Below the pieces are notes generated by a model. The model ran no database searches, had not been told where the DNA came from, and saw only the letters and a program-made list of their open reading frames with translations. 64,000 nucleotides of DNA, taken from Streptomyces sp. AC555_RSS877. GTDB taxonomy: Bacteria > Actinomycetota > Actinomycetes > Streptomycetales > Streptomycetaceae. Position numbers and translations under genes: made by a program. The stretch is from NCBI RefSeq assembly GCF_019049245.1, contig NZ_JAGMUK010000037.1, positions 1 to 64,000 of the forward strand, given 5' to 3'. Below are positions 1 to 8,208 of the stretch, piece by piece; position 1 is the first letter of the stretch; each line of letters begins with the position of its first letter.

Positions 1-29
1 CCCCCACCACGACCACCGCCGCACCGCGG

Positions 30-1379
30 ATGTCCTCGGACGCACCCCCGCCTCCCTCCGCGCCCCCTCCGCCACCACCCCCTTTCGGCCCACCGCCGCC
101 CACCGCCCCGCCCGCGCGGGGGGCCACCGAGACCGACGCGCGCGCCGTCGACGACGAGCCGGAGCAGGACGCGCTGCGGGGATGGCCCGCCGGGGGGGAT
201 GCCCCCGCCACTTCGCGCCCCGCCGGTCCAGCGCCGAGGAGCGCTCCCTGGGAGCCGCCCCCCACGGCCCAGGACGCCGCAGCCGCATCCGCCCCGGAAC
301 AGGACGCCGCCGACGCCCGGGACGGCCGTCCCGGCACTTCCCCCCAGGCCGGCCCCGCCGACCCGCAAACGCTTCGGACCGCCACCCGAGTCGACCTCCC
401 CGTCCCGTTGCCCGCGCCCGTCGGCTACGTCGGCTCCGGGCCCCCCACCTACGAAGCCGAACCCACCGCGCTGCCCCCGGCGGACCCGGACGACCTCGAC
501 GACCTCGTCGCGGACACCGTGCTGGACGGGGCCCGGTACGGATCCTCCACGCTGCGGGCCGCCTCCATGCGGGGCGACTCCGCGCGGTACCGGGGAGAGC
601 CACGGCGGGATTCCCTGCTCACCGCACGCTTCGGGGCGGGGGAGCACGCGCTGGTGCTGGTCGCGATGGCGACCGGTGCGCGGGCCACGCCGGGTGCGCA
701 CCGGGCGGCCGCCGAGGCGTGCCGCTGGATCGGGCGGGCCGTGGGCCGTAGCCACGTCAGGCTCGCCGAGGACATAAGGGCGGGACGGCGCGGCGACCTG
801 AAGTCGGGTCTGCACCGTCTCACCGACCGAAGCCTCGGCAAACTCCGGGCCAGCGCCGCCGAGCAGGGCGTCGAACCGGAGGAGTACGCCGCCGCCCTGC
901 GCTGCCTGCTCCTGCCCGCCGACCCCGAGTGCCGTACGCGCGTCTTCTTCGGAGTCGGCGCGGGCGGACTGTTCCGGCTGCGCGGCGGCGAGTGGCAGGA
1001 CATCGAACCGCGGGTCTTCGACGTCCCCGGCGAGCCGGTGGTCGGCTTCGGGTCCCTGCCGGCCGAGACCCCCGAGGGCGACCGGCTCACCATGGACCTC
1101 GGCATCCCGACACCCCCGAGCCCGTACGAACCGGCCCCCGAGCCGCCCCGTGAACCCTTCCGCTTCCGCGCCTCGGTGGCCCGGCCGGGGGACACGCTCC
1201 TGATGTGCACAGACGGCCTCGCCGAACCGCTGCGCGGCGAACCCGAACTGTGCGGGTACCTCACCGGCCGCTGGTCCGGGCCCACCCCGCCCGGACTCGC
1301 CGAGTTCCTCGCCGACGCCCAGGTCAGGGTCAAGGGGTACGCGGACGACCGTACGGCCGCGGCCGTCTGGGAGGCGTGA
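30..1379 (+). CDS. PP2C-like phosphatase domain protein, possibly 5'-truncated by the window edge
   Basis: The 449-residue frame opens with a Pro/Ala-rich, probably disordered region of about 150 residues. The rest resembles the PP2C (PPM) fold. The third metal motif is present (GDTLLMCTDGLAEPL, about residue 390), as is the C-terminal DDRT box (YADDRTAAAVWEA). The usual DG metal motif near the start of the domain is not visible: the matching stretch reads LVLVAMATGARATPGAH. Catalysis is therefore doubtful, and it may be a pseudophosphatase or a sensor. The frame stays open to base 3 with no stop, so the true start may lie outside the window. It converges on the next gene with only 11 bp between them. 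The fold is inferred and the substrate is unknown. Confidence 0.72.
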   Translation: MSSDAPPPPSAPPPPPPPFGPPPPTAPPARGATETDARAVDDEPEQDALRGWPAGGDAPATSRPAGPAPRSAPWEPPPTAQDAAAASAPEQDAADARDGRPGTSPQAGPADPQTLRTATRVDLPVPLPAPVGYVGSGPPTYEAEPTALPPADPDDLDDLVADTVLDGARYGSSTLRAASMRGDSARYRGEPRRDSLLTARFGAGEHALVLVAMATGARATPGAHRAAAEACRWIGRAVGRSHVRLAEDIRAGRRGDLKSGLHRLTDRSLGKLRASAAEQGVEPEEYAAALRCLLLPADPECRTRVFFGVGAGGLFRLRGGEWQDIEPRVFDVPGEPVVGFGSLPAETPEGDRLTMDLGIPTPPSPYEPAPEPPREPFRFRASVARPGDTLLMCTDGLAEPLRGEPELCGYLTGRWSGPTPPGLAEFLADAQVRVKGYADDRTAAAVWEA

Positions 1380-1390
1380 CAGCCGGCCCC

Positions 1391-2731
1391 TCAGCCGGTC
1401 CTCTCCACCCACTGGCGCGAGACGTCGTACCAGTAACGCGGCAGCCCCTTGATGGAGCTCGTGCGGAACGGCCGGCCGGCGTCGTCGATGCGGACGGTGC
1501 CGGTGCGGCCCTGCGAGGCCCAGTCCAGCTCCAGGTACCAGCGGCAGTCGCAGCCCTCGGTGCGGGCGGTGACGAGCAGGACCTCCGGGTCCTCGGCGGA
1601 GACGCGGTACGGCAGGCGCATGGCCGGGATGGGCGTGCCCGTGTCGTTGCCCTCTACGGGGCGGGCGATGGGGCGGTCGATGTCGAGGTCGACGTCGAAG
1701 AAGCGGGGGGTGACGGCTCCGCCGCAGCCCTGGTCCATGGAGTAGGCGGTGCCGGGGGCGGGGTCGGTGCGTCCGACGACCCGTACCCGCAGCGCCTCCA
1801 GGATGACGGCCGTGGAGGTCCGTCCCTGCACCGAGATCCGTACGTTCGTGTCGCGCCCGTGCACCGCGTTCTGGGTGCCCGCCCAGGTGCCGGCGTCCTG
1901 CGGGGCGGGGGGCGGGGGGACCTGCCGGGGCTCCTTGTCGATGACGTAGTCGTGGCCGCAGCCCAGCGCCCAGACCTGGGAGTCGGCGGTCCAGGTGAGG
2001 GGGACGGCGGGGACGTCCCCGCCGTCCTGCTCGTGGCTTCCCGAGGGGCTGCGGCTCCCCGTCGGCTTTCCGGAGGGCTTCGCCGTCGTGCCGTCGGCCG
2101 AGGGGGACCCGGCGGTCGCGGAAGGGCTCGGCGATCCGGTCGAGGGAAGGCGGCCCGGGGCGCCCGGCGCGGTCGTACGGGACGACGGGGCGCGCGAGGA
2201 CCGTGCGGAGTCGTCACCCTCCGGCGAACCGGACGGCATGGCCGACAGACTGCCCAGCGTGACGAGGAGTACCGCCGCGACGGCCGCGGACACGACGGTG
2301 CGTCGGCGGCGGTACCAGGGGCGGGGCGCGGGAGCGGGGACCGTGCCCACCGGGGGCACGTCTGGCTCTGGCTTTGGCTCCGTCTCCGTCTGTGACTGCG
2401 TCTCCGTCTGGGGCTGTGGCTGAGGCTGCGCAGCCTCGGCTGCCTCGGACGCCGCTTCCCCAGGCCGCGGTCGCTGCCGTGCCGCCACCGCCATCAGCCA
2501 CAGCCGGTGCAACTCCAGCCGTTCCTCCGCCGACGCCCCGCACAGGCCCGCGAACCGCTCCACCGGAGCGAAGTCCTGGGGGACCGCATCACCGGCGCAG
2601 TAGCGGTGCAGCGTGGAGGTGTTCATGTCCAGGCGGCGGGCCAGCGAACCGTAACTGCGGTCCGTCCGCTCCTTCAGCTGCGTCAGCAGCGCCGCGAACT
2701 CCCCGACGTCGTCCTGTGATGCCGGCACCAT
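1391..2731 (-). CDS. Membrane-anchored XRE-family helix-turn-helix protein
   Basis: This 446-residue protein has an N-terminal XRE-type helix-turn-helix (about residues 8-70, with SYGSLARRLDMNTSTLHRYC as the recognition region). A Pro/Gln/Glu-rich linker follows. Then comes one transmembrane segment after an Arg cluster (RRRRTVVSAAVAAVLLVTL, about residue 170), a Ser/Thr/Pro-rich stalk and a predicted extracellular domain of about 190 residues with several Cys (CGHD, QGCGG, EGCDCRW). The layout suggests a one-piece sensor linking an outside signal to DNA binding. I placed the start at the ATG that begins MVPASQDD. The frame stays open upstream, but that would leave no promoter room before the divergent secreted protein at 2947. 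The ligand is unknown. Confidence 0.8.
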   Translation of the reverse strand: MVPASQDDVGEFAALLTQLKERTDRSYGSLARRLDMNTSTLHRYCAGDAVPQDFAPVERFAGLCGASAEERLELHRLWLMAVAARQRPRPGEAASEAAEAAQPQPQPQTETQSQTETEPKPEPDVPPVGTVPAPAPRPWYRRRRTVVSAAVAAVLLVTLGSLSAMPSGSPEGDDSARSSRAPSSRTTAPGAPGRLPSTGSPSPSATAGSPSADGTTAKPSGKPTGSRSPSGSHEQDGGDVPAVPLTWTADSQVWALGCGHDYVIDKEPRQVPPPPAPQDAGTWAGTQNAVHGRDTNVRISVQGRTSTAVILEALRVRVVGRTDPAPGTAYSMDQGCGGAVTPRFFDVDLDIDRPIARPVEGNDTGTPIPAMRLPYRVSAEDPEVLLVTARTEGCDCRWYLELDWASQGRTGTVRIDDAGRPFRTSSIKGLPRYWYDVSRQWVERTG

Positions 2732-2946
2732 TCCCCCGTCCGCCCGGATCCGTATCCCAGGCACTCCATATACCTGCACGTCAGATGGGCTGGGACGGTT
2801 CCACCCTGATGGATCGCGCATCCCCTGTTGCGCCCGCCTGCCGTGACCACTGATGCTCTGGGTGTCGCACCGACGACCGCCGGACCGACCATCCGGCGTC
2901 GTGGCGGCACATCCCACACCCATGCACTCGTTCACGGGGGACACCC

Positions 2947-3600
2947 ATGCCCAAGCGCATCCGAGCCGGCGCGCTCACCGTACTGGCCATCACGGGCGTC
3001 ACGCTCGGCTCCGCCCTCGTCGTACAGGCCGACGCCCAGCAGGCGCCGGCCGCCACGACGAACACCGCGGCGGCGACGACCGCCGCCGCACCGAAGTTCC
3101 TCGCCGCCGCCGAACTCCCGCCGCACCCCACGTCCTCGTGGACCGCCGGCAAAGTCACCGACGGCGTCCCGGACGAGCTGCGGCTCTGTCTGGAGGAGGC
3201 GCTCCTCGCCTACGACTCGCGGTACCGCGCCTTCCACACCGACCTCGACACGAGCGCCCGGCAGCTCACCGTCGTCGTCGGCAGCACCGCCAAGGCCAAG
3301 GCGCTCGCCACGCGTCTGAACAAGGAGATCCGCTCCTGCGCGACGCGCATCGAGCAGTCCGACCCGGAGACCGAGGCCTCGTACAAGGGCTACGGAACGC
3401 TGCCCGTCGAGGAGGGCGCCCGTGTCCACGGTCTGCACACCGTCACGTCCTGGGGTGCCTCGGACGTCCGGCTCCTCTCCGTCGGGCGGGACGGCCGGGC
3501 CGTCACCGTCGTGGAGTGGGCGCAGTTGGGCGACTTCGGTGACGCGCCGGTGAAGGCGTTCAGGAAGACGACCACGACCGCCGTGAACAAGCTCTACTGA
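2947..3600 (+). CDS. Secreted protein of unknown function
   Basis: This is a 217-residue protein with a clear Sec signal peptide: KRIR, then the hydrophobic stretch AGALTVLAITGVTLGSALVV, with likely cleavage after VQADA. The mature part starts with an Ala/Thr-rich linker followed by a mixed domain with two Cys (LRLCLEEALL and IRSCATRIE) that could form a disulphide. I do not recognise the family. It is divergent from the membrane-anchored HTH protein, with about 215 bp between the two starts, so the pair may form a sensor-response unit. That link rests on position alone. A strong hairpin follows the stop. Confidence 0.8.
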   Translation: MPKRIRAGALTVLAITGVTLGSALVVQADAQQAPAATTNTAAATTAAAPKFLAAAELPPHPTSSWTAGKVTDGVPDELRLCLEEALLAYDSRYRAFHTDLDTSARQLTVVVGSTAKAKALATRLNKEIRSCATRIEQSDPETEASYKGYGTLPVEEGARVHGLHTVTSWGASDVRLLSVGRDGRAVTVVEWAQLGDFGDAPVKAFRKTTTTAVNKLY

Positions 3601-3622
3601 CCGCACGACGGCCGCGGAAGCC

Positions 3623-3661
3623 GGGGCCGCCCTCCCGCACGGGGGTCGGGCGGGCGGCCCC
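3623..3661 (+). terminator. Rho-independent-type hairpin after the secreted-protein gene
   Basis: A 15-bp inverted repeat (3623-3637 with 3647-3661, one mismatch, 9-nt loop) starts 23 bp after the stop codon. It has no U-tract, which is common for Streptomyces terminators. Confidence 0.6.
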
Positions 3662-4170
3662 CGCACCGCCTCATCTCCCGCTGGGGACCCGCCACGGGCA
3701 ACTGCGTGAGGAAGGAACCAGCGGATTCCGGCCAGTTTCGCGAGCCGTACGGTCTGCCTGGTCGGCGCTCGTCGCCGGGCCTGTCGGCATCCGGCCCGGC
3801 CGGGCCCTCGGCTGGTGCGCGCGCGGCGCCGGCCCGCGAGCAGCGAACACCGGCTTCGGGTGGTCGGCGGCCGACGCGGTGACGTTGGCGAAAGTGCGCA
3901 AGGCCGTGCGGACTGTTTCGCCGGGCGGCCGGCACCGTGCCCGAGACGTCGTGGACCACAGGACCCATGGCGGCGGACGGCCCCATGACGGCCCCATGTC
4001 GGCTCCGAGAAGCCTCAAGGATGGCCGAACACCTGGTCGTTGACTATTCGACATGACTGTCGTGAGTCCCACAGGGGCATGGATCCCCGTGAACGTGTTC
4101 GAGCAGGAGGGGAACCGACATCGGCACGCGGGCGGGGGTCATGAAGAGGCAGGTACGAGGAGGCGGTCCC
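3662..4170. other. Gene-poor stretch upstream of the anti-sigma-type ATPase
   Basis: About 500 bp with no frame showing convincing codon bias, homology or a ribosome binding site. A frame opening at 4053 (MTVVSPTG) runs on out of phase with the ATPase and looks spurious. The stretch probably holds the promoter of the gene at 4171. I recognise no operator. Confidence 0.5.
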
Positions 4171-4623
4171 ATGGCAAGAGGGGCCTTCTCGACGGACACA
4201 GTGGAGGACAGGGCCGACAGCGCGATGGACGAGGCGCCGGCGCCACAGCTCAAACGCAGACTCGGACGGGCGGACCTGGGAGCGGTGCCCGAGGCGCGCA
4301 GAGCACTGCGCGAGCTGTTACGGCACTGGGGCAGGCCCGGACGGGCCGAGGTCGCGGAACTCCTGACCAGCGAGATCGTCACCAACGCGATCATCCACAC
4401 CGACCACGACGCGCTGCTGACGGCCACCGTCGGACCGCGTGGTCTGCGGGTGGAGGTGCGGGACTTCGTCTCCCGCAGGCCCAGACTGCGCGTACCGAAC
4501 GCCGACGACGGTACGCACGGCCGGGGCCTGGTCCTCGTGCAGTCCCTCGCGGACGCGTGGGGCGTGCGGGTGCACGGGGTGGGGAAGGCGGTGTGGTTCG
4601 AGCTGGACGCCGGCGTCGCCTGA
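4171..4623 (+). CDS. RsbW-like anti-sigma-factor-type ATP-binding protein with a TTA codon
   Basis: This 150-residue single-domain GHKL ATPase has an N box (ELLTSEIVTNAIIHT, about residue 62), a degenerate G1 region (VEVRDFVSRRP) and a G2 glycine box (GRGLVLVQSLADAWGV). It is of the small HATPase_c type that is abundant in Streptomyces and often acts as an anti-sigma factor or partner-switch kinase. The ATG at 4171 follows a strong GAGGAGG box at 4157-4163. An ATG ten codons upstream lacks one. Leu50 is encoded by TTA (4318-4320), so translation should need the bldA leucyl-tRNA. A perfect 19-bp terminator follows. The partner sigma factor is not in the window. Confidence 0.82.
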   Translation: MARGAFSTDTVEDRADSAMDEAPAPQLKRRLGRADLGAVPEARRALRELLRHWGRPGRAEVAELLTSEIVTNAIIHTDHDALLTATVGPRGLRVEVRDFVSRRPRLRVPNADDGTHGRGLVLVQSLADAWGVRVHGVGKAVWFELDAGVA

Positions 4624-4652
4624 ACCAGACGTCGACCAGAACGCGAACCGAA

Positions 4653-4694
4653 ACGGGACGGGGTGCGGCTCGCCTGAGCCGCACCCCGTCCCGT
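4653..4694. terminator. Perfect 19-bp bidirectional terminator hairpin
   Basis: The arms 4653-4671 and 4676-4694 are perfectly complementary around a 4-nt loop. They lie between the convergent ATPase gene and the DUF2637 gene. Confidence 0.85.
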
Positions 4695-4708
4695 GAACCC
4701 GGTTACCT

Positions 4709-5752
4709 CTAGCCGAACTGCTGCTCCAGGTCCTTGAGCTTGCGCTCAAGGGAGTCGAGGCGCGGCAGGGCCATGGTGTCGTCCTCCGCGGTGAGATCGA
4801 CGGTGATGGGGTCAGACGCGGTGCGAACGGGCTGCAGGGAGGGCCGCTGGCGTGCGGCGGGCAGTTGCTCCGGCGATATGGCAGGCTCCGCGGTGGTGCG
4901 GTCCGACGGGGCACGCTCCAAGGTCGCCTGCGCCTCCAACTGGCGGCCGCGGCCGACGAAACCGCGGTGGCCCCGGCTGATCGCCTTGAGCTGCGCGCGC
5001 TCGACCCGCTCCTTGTCACGGCGCCGCATGCGGGCCGCTTCCTTCTCGCGCTTGTCCTCGCGGACCTCGTCGACCGCCTCGTCCAGGCTGCGCACGCCCT
5101 CAAGGAGCATCAGCGACCACGCCTTGTACGTCTCACGAGGCGCCCGCATCCAGCGGACGGCGCGGATCTGCGGCAGCGGACGGGGCACCAGGCCCTGCTC
5201 GCGCAGGGCGGCCCGGCGGGTCTGCTTCAGCGCGCGGTCGAACAGCACGGCCGCCGACATGGACATGCCTGCGAAGAACTGCGGGGCGCCCGCGTGGTCG
5301 ATGCCCCTGGGCGCGTGCACCCAGTTGAACCAGGCCGCGGCGCCCGCGAACGTCCACACGAGTATCCGGGAGCCGAGCGCCGCGTCGCCGTGGCTGGCCT
5401 CGCGCACCGCGAGCACGGAGCAGAACATCGCCGCACCGTCCAGGCCGAACGGGACCAGGTACTCCCAGCCGCCGGACAGGTTGAGGTTCTGCTGGCCGAA
5501 GCCGACCAGGCCATGGAAGGAGAGTGCGGCGGCAACCGCCGCACAGCAGAACAGCAGTACATAGGAGGCGGTGCCGTATATGGCCTCCTTGCGCCTGCGG
5601 CGCTCCTCGCTGCGCTCCCACGAGTCGTCCGCGCTCGCGTCCTTCCCCGAGGTGCGCTTGCCACGCGCGAGCACCGCAACCGCCGCCAGCATGCCCAGGA
5701 GCAGTACGGCGCCCGGAAGCAACCAGTTCAGCGATATGTCGGTCAGTCTCAT
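4709..5752 (-). CDS. DUF2637 membrane protein (SpdB-like)
   Basis: This 347-residue protein has four predicted membrane segments in the first 200 residues (WLLPGAVLLLGMLAAVAVLA, TASYVLLFCCAAVAAALSF, FGLDGAAMFCSVLAV, ILVWTFAGAAAWFNW). A basic, charged cytoplasmic tail follows and ends in a short coiled coil (LDSLERKLKDLEQQ). This pattern matches DUF2637 proteins, which are common in Streptomyces, some in conjugative elements (SpdB). No transfer genes are nearby, so this looks like the chromosomal type of unknown role. The start at 5752 follows AAGGGA. A longer frame to 5809 has no such support. Confidence 0.8.
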   Translation of the reverse strand: MRLTDISLNWLLPGAVLLLGMLAAVAVLARGKRTSGKDASADDSWERSEERRRRKEAIYGTASYVLLFCCAAVAAALSFHGLVGFGQQNLNLSGGWEYLVPFGLDGAAMFCSVLAVREASHGDAALGSRILVWTFAGAAAWFNWVHAPRGIDHAGAPQFFAGMSMSAAVLFDRALKQTRRAALREQGLVPRPLPQIRAVRWMRAPRETYKAWSLMLLEGVRSLDEAVDEVREDKREKEAARMRRRDKERVERAQLKAISRGHRGFVGRGRQLEAQATLERAPSDRTTAEPAISPEQLPAARQRPSLQPVRTASDPITVDLTAEDDTMALPRLDSLERKLKDLEQQFG

Positions 5753-6054
5753 CTGGGGTCCCTTGCATTGGGATAGGGCGTAACGCCCGCCATAGTGGCC
5801 CAATCCCAACGGCCCTCAGGCGTTTTCGGGGCAAGAGGCCGCCAAGGAAGTGCAAGGGGATGCCCAGGGCGGCGTTCTGCTCGAACTGCCGCTTGAGGGG
5901 CGGGAGTTGAGTTCGAATAAGACTACCCGTACGGGTGGTTCCACGGAAAGTTACTGCGGCCGGTGAGGAAATTGTGAAGTGCCTGTAACCCGAGGGTGTC
6001 CCAGTCGCGAGTGAGCTTACGGGACGCCTGATCCGGGCCCGACCCGAGGGTGCC
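5753..6054 (-). promoter_or_regulatory. Upstream region of the DUF2637 gene with a 12-bp palindrome
   Basis: This 302-bp gap separates two minus-strand genes and has no coding frame that I support. It contains the perfect 12-bp palindrome ACCCGTACGGGT at 5925-5936, about 170 bp before the DUF2637 start. It also has an AT-richer patch (GTTCGAATAAGACTA) beside it that could be core promoter. A repressor site is a guess. Confidence 0.4.
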
Positions 6055-6936
6055 TCAACTCGCCGCGAGTGCCGTCAGCTTGGCGACCCGGTCCGCGTCG
6101 CAGGTGCGCGGACAGGTGGCGCAGGTGTCCTCGGGCTCCAGCGTGTAGAACATGCAGCAGCTCGCCCGGTCCCGGGTGGGCAGCGACTCGCCGTTCGGTC
6201 CGGCCAGCCGGCGGAAGGCCGCCGAGCCGACGTACGGCCTGGTCGACCCCGGCAGGAGGAGTTCCAGCTCGCGCTCGGCCCGTCGCTGCTCGTGCTCGTG
6301 CTTGTGCTCGCTCTCGGCCTCGCCGAGCAGTTCGGCGACGTACCAGAGGCCCTCGACGATCTCGTCCGTCACCATGCCCCACAGGGCGCGGCCGCGGCGT
6401 CGCATCCGCGGCCCGAACCCGGCCAGTACCGGTTCCATGTGCTCGGCGACCGCCGCCCGCACCTCGGCCCGCAGGGCCTCCTCGTCGGGGACCACCCGGG
6501 CGCCGGGCAGTGCTGCCGCCGGGTCGTCCGGCAGGCAGGCGAAGGGGCCGGGGCGCACGGCGAAGGACATCGGGCCCCGGGTGCGGTCGTACGAGACATG
6601 CGTCACGGGGAAGCGCGGGACCCGGCGGTGCAGGAACCACGGCGCGGTGATCAGGAGGCAGGCGGGCCAGGCGTACCGGTGCAGCCCGAAACTGGCGATC
6701 ACGTCCGGGCGGCCGGGGCGGCCGTGGTCCCGTAGCACCTGTGCGTCGTCCCAGGCCAGGAATCCTTCGAGGCCGGGGCCGGCCTCGGCGAGCTCGGTGG
6801 CGGTGACCCAGCCGTCGCCGCGAGGGAGCCGCTCGTCGGGGTGCAGTTCCGTGACTGTCAGGGTCGGGAGGACCTCGGTGACGCGTGCGTAGGCGTCTGC
6901 GACGGCTGAGCGGGGGGTGGGCTGCGAGGCGGGCAT
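6055..6936 (-). CDS. FhuF-like [2Fe-2S] ferric-siderophore reductase
   Basis: This 293-residue protein ends with the C-C-x10-C-x2-C signature of FhuF-type reductases (SCCMFYTLEPEDTCATCPRTC), which binds a [2Fe-2S] cluster. The middle part fits the IucA/FhuF-like fold of cytosolic enzymes that release iron from imported siderophores by reduction. The start chosen (MPASQPTPRSAV) lies just after a probable iron box at 6964-6982, so expression should rise in iron starvation. Frames opening further upstream would put the iron box inside the gene. No siderophore transporter or synthetase is next to it, so it may serve several uptake systems. Confidence 0.85.
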   Translation of the reverse strand: MPASQPTPRSAVADAYARVTEVLPTLTVTELHPDERLPRGDGWVTATELAEAGPGLEGFLAWDDAQVLRDHGRPGRPDVIASFGLHRYAWPACLLITAPWFLHRRVPRFPVTHVSYDRTRGPMSFAVRPGPFACLPDDPAAALPGARVVPDEEALRAEVRAAVAEHMEPVLAGFGPRMRRRGRALWGMVTDEIVEGLWYVAELLGEAESEHKHEHEQRRAERELELLLPGSTRPYVGSAAFRRLAGPNGESLPTRDRASCCMFYTLEPEDTCATCPRTCDADRVAKLTALAAS

Positions 6937-6963
6937 CCGGCACCATCGATTCGAGGTCGCTGT

Positions 6964-6982
6964 AGAGGTAAGGCTTACCTTA
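6964..6982. promoter_or_regulatory. Iron box (DmdR/IdeR-type operator)
   Basis: The core AGGTAAG-G-CTTACCT (6966-6980) is a perfect 7-bp inverted repeat around one G. The 19-bp window matches the actinobacterial consensus TTAGGTTAGGCTAACCTAA at 14 of 19 positions by eye. It lies 28 bp upstream of the reductase start, where a bound repressor would block transcription. It may also reach the divergent GntR promoter. Confidence 0.8.
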
Positions 6983-7091
6983 TCCAGAGTGCGCGTCATG
7001 GGAACTGTCGGGTTATGCCCTAATCTGCTTGACGGGCGAGTAACAAGACGCCGTAATGACCCCAAGTACCGACACGTCCGGAGGAGGACCC

Positions 7092-7892
7092 GTGAAGCAG
7101 GGCGCGCAGGGCTCCGTCGAGGCGGGCGTGCCCGGGTTCTCCGGCGTTCCCGCGGACGCCGTCCGGGTGCCGCCGCAGTCCAGGGCCGCGGACGTGAACC
7201 GGGAGTGGGGCACCGCCGTCCGCGGTGAACACACCCACAGCGAAACGCCCATGCCCCGGCCTCGCCCCGCCATCCAGCGGTCCTCGGTGCGCGGGCAGAT
7301 CCTCGACGCGCTGCGTACCGCGCTGGTCGCCGGTGAGCTCAGGCCCGGCGAGGTCTACTCCGCCCCCGCGCTCGGCGAGCGCTTCGGGGTCTCCGCGACT
7401 CCCGTCCGGGAGGCGATGCAGCAGCTCGCGCTGGAGGGTGCCGTCGAGGTCGTCCCTAACCGCGGGTTCCGGGTGGTCGAGCGGGGCACGCGCGAGCTGG
7501 CCGAACTCGCCGAGATCCGTGCCCTGATCGAAGTACCCGTGATGATGCGGCTCGCCCGTACGGTGCCGGTCGAACGCTGGGCCGAGATGCGGCCCCTCGC
7601 CGACGCGACCGTACGCGCGGCGTCGACCGGGTGCCCGGCTACCTACGCGGAGTCCGACCGTGCCTTCCACCGCGCGGTGCTCGCGCTGTCGGGCAACGAA
7701 CAGCTGGTCCAGATCGCCGAGGACCTTCACCGCCGCGCCCAGTGGCCCCTGGTCGGGGCGCCCGCCCCGCGGAGGCGGGCCGAACTGGTGGCTGACGCGG
7801 CGGAACACGCGGCCTTGCTGGACGCGTTGATCGCACGGGACCTGGATGTGGTGCGGTCGCTGGCGGGGGAGCACTTCACGGGTGCTCGCTGA
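7092..7892 (+). CDS. GntR-family regulator, FadR/FCD subgroup
   Basis: This 266-residue protein has an unusual N-terminal tail of about 65 residues, then a GntR winged helix (SSVRGQILDALRTALVAGEL through PVREAMQQLALEGAVEVVPNRGFRV). An all-helical FCD ligand domain follows. The FCD metal ligands can be seen: Asp and His in SDRAFHRAVLALSGN, His in AAEHAALL and His in GEHF, so it probably binds a metal-chelated carboxylate. The GTG start at 7092 follows GAGGAGGA. An ATG at 7056 has no ribosome binding site. It is divergent from the iron reductase. Its targets are unknown. Confidence 0.82.
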   Translation: MKQGAQGSVEAGVPGFSGVPADAVRVPPQSRAADVNREWGTAVRGEHTHSETPMPRPRPAIQRSSVRGQILDALRTALVAGELRPGEVYSAPALGERFGVSATPVREAMQQLALEGAVEVVPNRGFRVVERGTRELAELAEIRALIEVPVMMRLARTVPVERWAEMRPLADATVRAASTGCPATYAESDRAFHRAVLALSGNEQLVQIAEDLHRRAQWPLVGAPAPRRRAELVADAAEHAALLDALIARDLDVVRSLAGEHFTGAR

Positions 7893-7950
7893 CGGGGCGG
7901 GTGCCGGGTGCCGGGTGCGCGTTGCGCCTTGTGTTTCGTGGGGTCGGGGC

Positions 7951-8052
7951 CGTGTCGGGGGGTGTCCGTCCTCGGAACGGCGCGGAATCGGTTGCCTGCC
8001 GAGGTGCCGGCGTTGACGCGCCAACCGCTGCAAGCGGACACCCCCCGACACG
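7951..8052. repeat. Long-loop inverted repeat between convergent genes
   Basis: Perfect 18-bp arms (7951-7968 and 8035-8052) enclose 66 bp that hold a smaller inverted pair (CCTCGG/CCGAGG). The repeat lies in the 316-bp gap between the 3' ends of the GntR and helical-repeat genes, which has no coding frame I support. It could act as a transcription barrier or be a dispersed intergenic palindrome. Confidence 0.6.
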
Positions 8053-8208
8053 TCCCCTTGCCGCCGTACGCGAGTGCGGGAGCGCACACCTAGCGAGGGC
8101 GGTGACGGCAGGGCGTGGCCCGCCTTTCGGCCGACCGAGTCGGGTGGTGGGTGGGGTAGGTCCCGGGGGTCTGGGGGCGGAGCCCTCAGTAGGCGCCCGC
8201 GTGGGGGG

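Noticed and set aside
4053..4712. A 219-codon plus-strand frame beginning MTVVSPTG
   Set aside because: It is out of phase with the ATPase gene over most of its length, and the ATPase frame has the GHKL motifs and a strong ribosome binding site.
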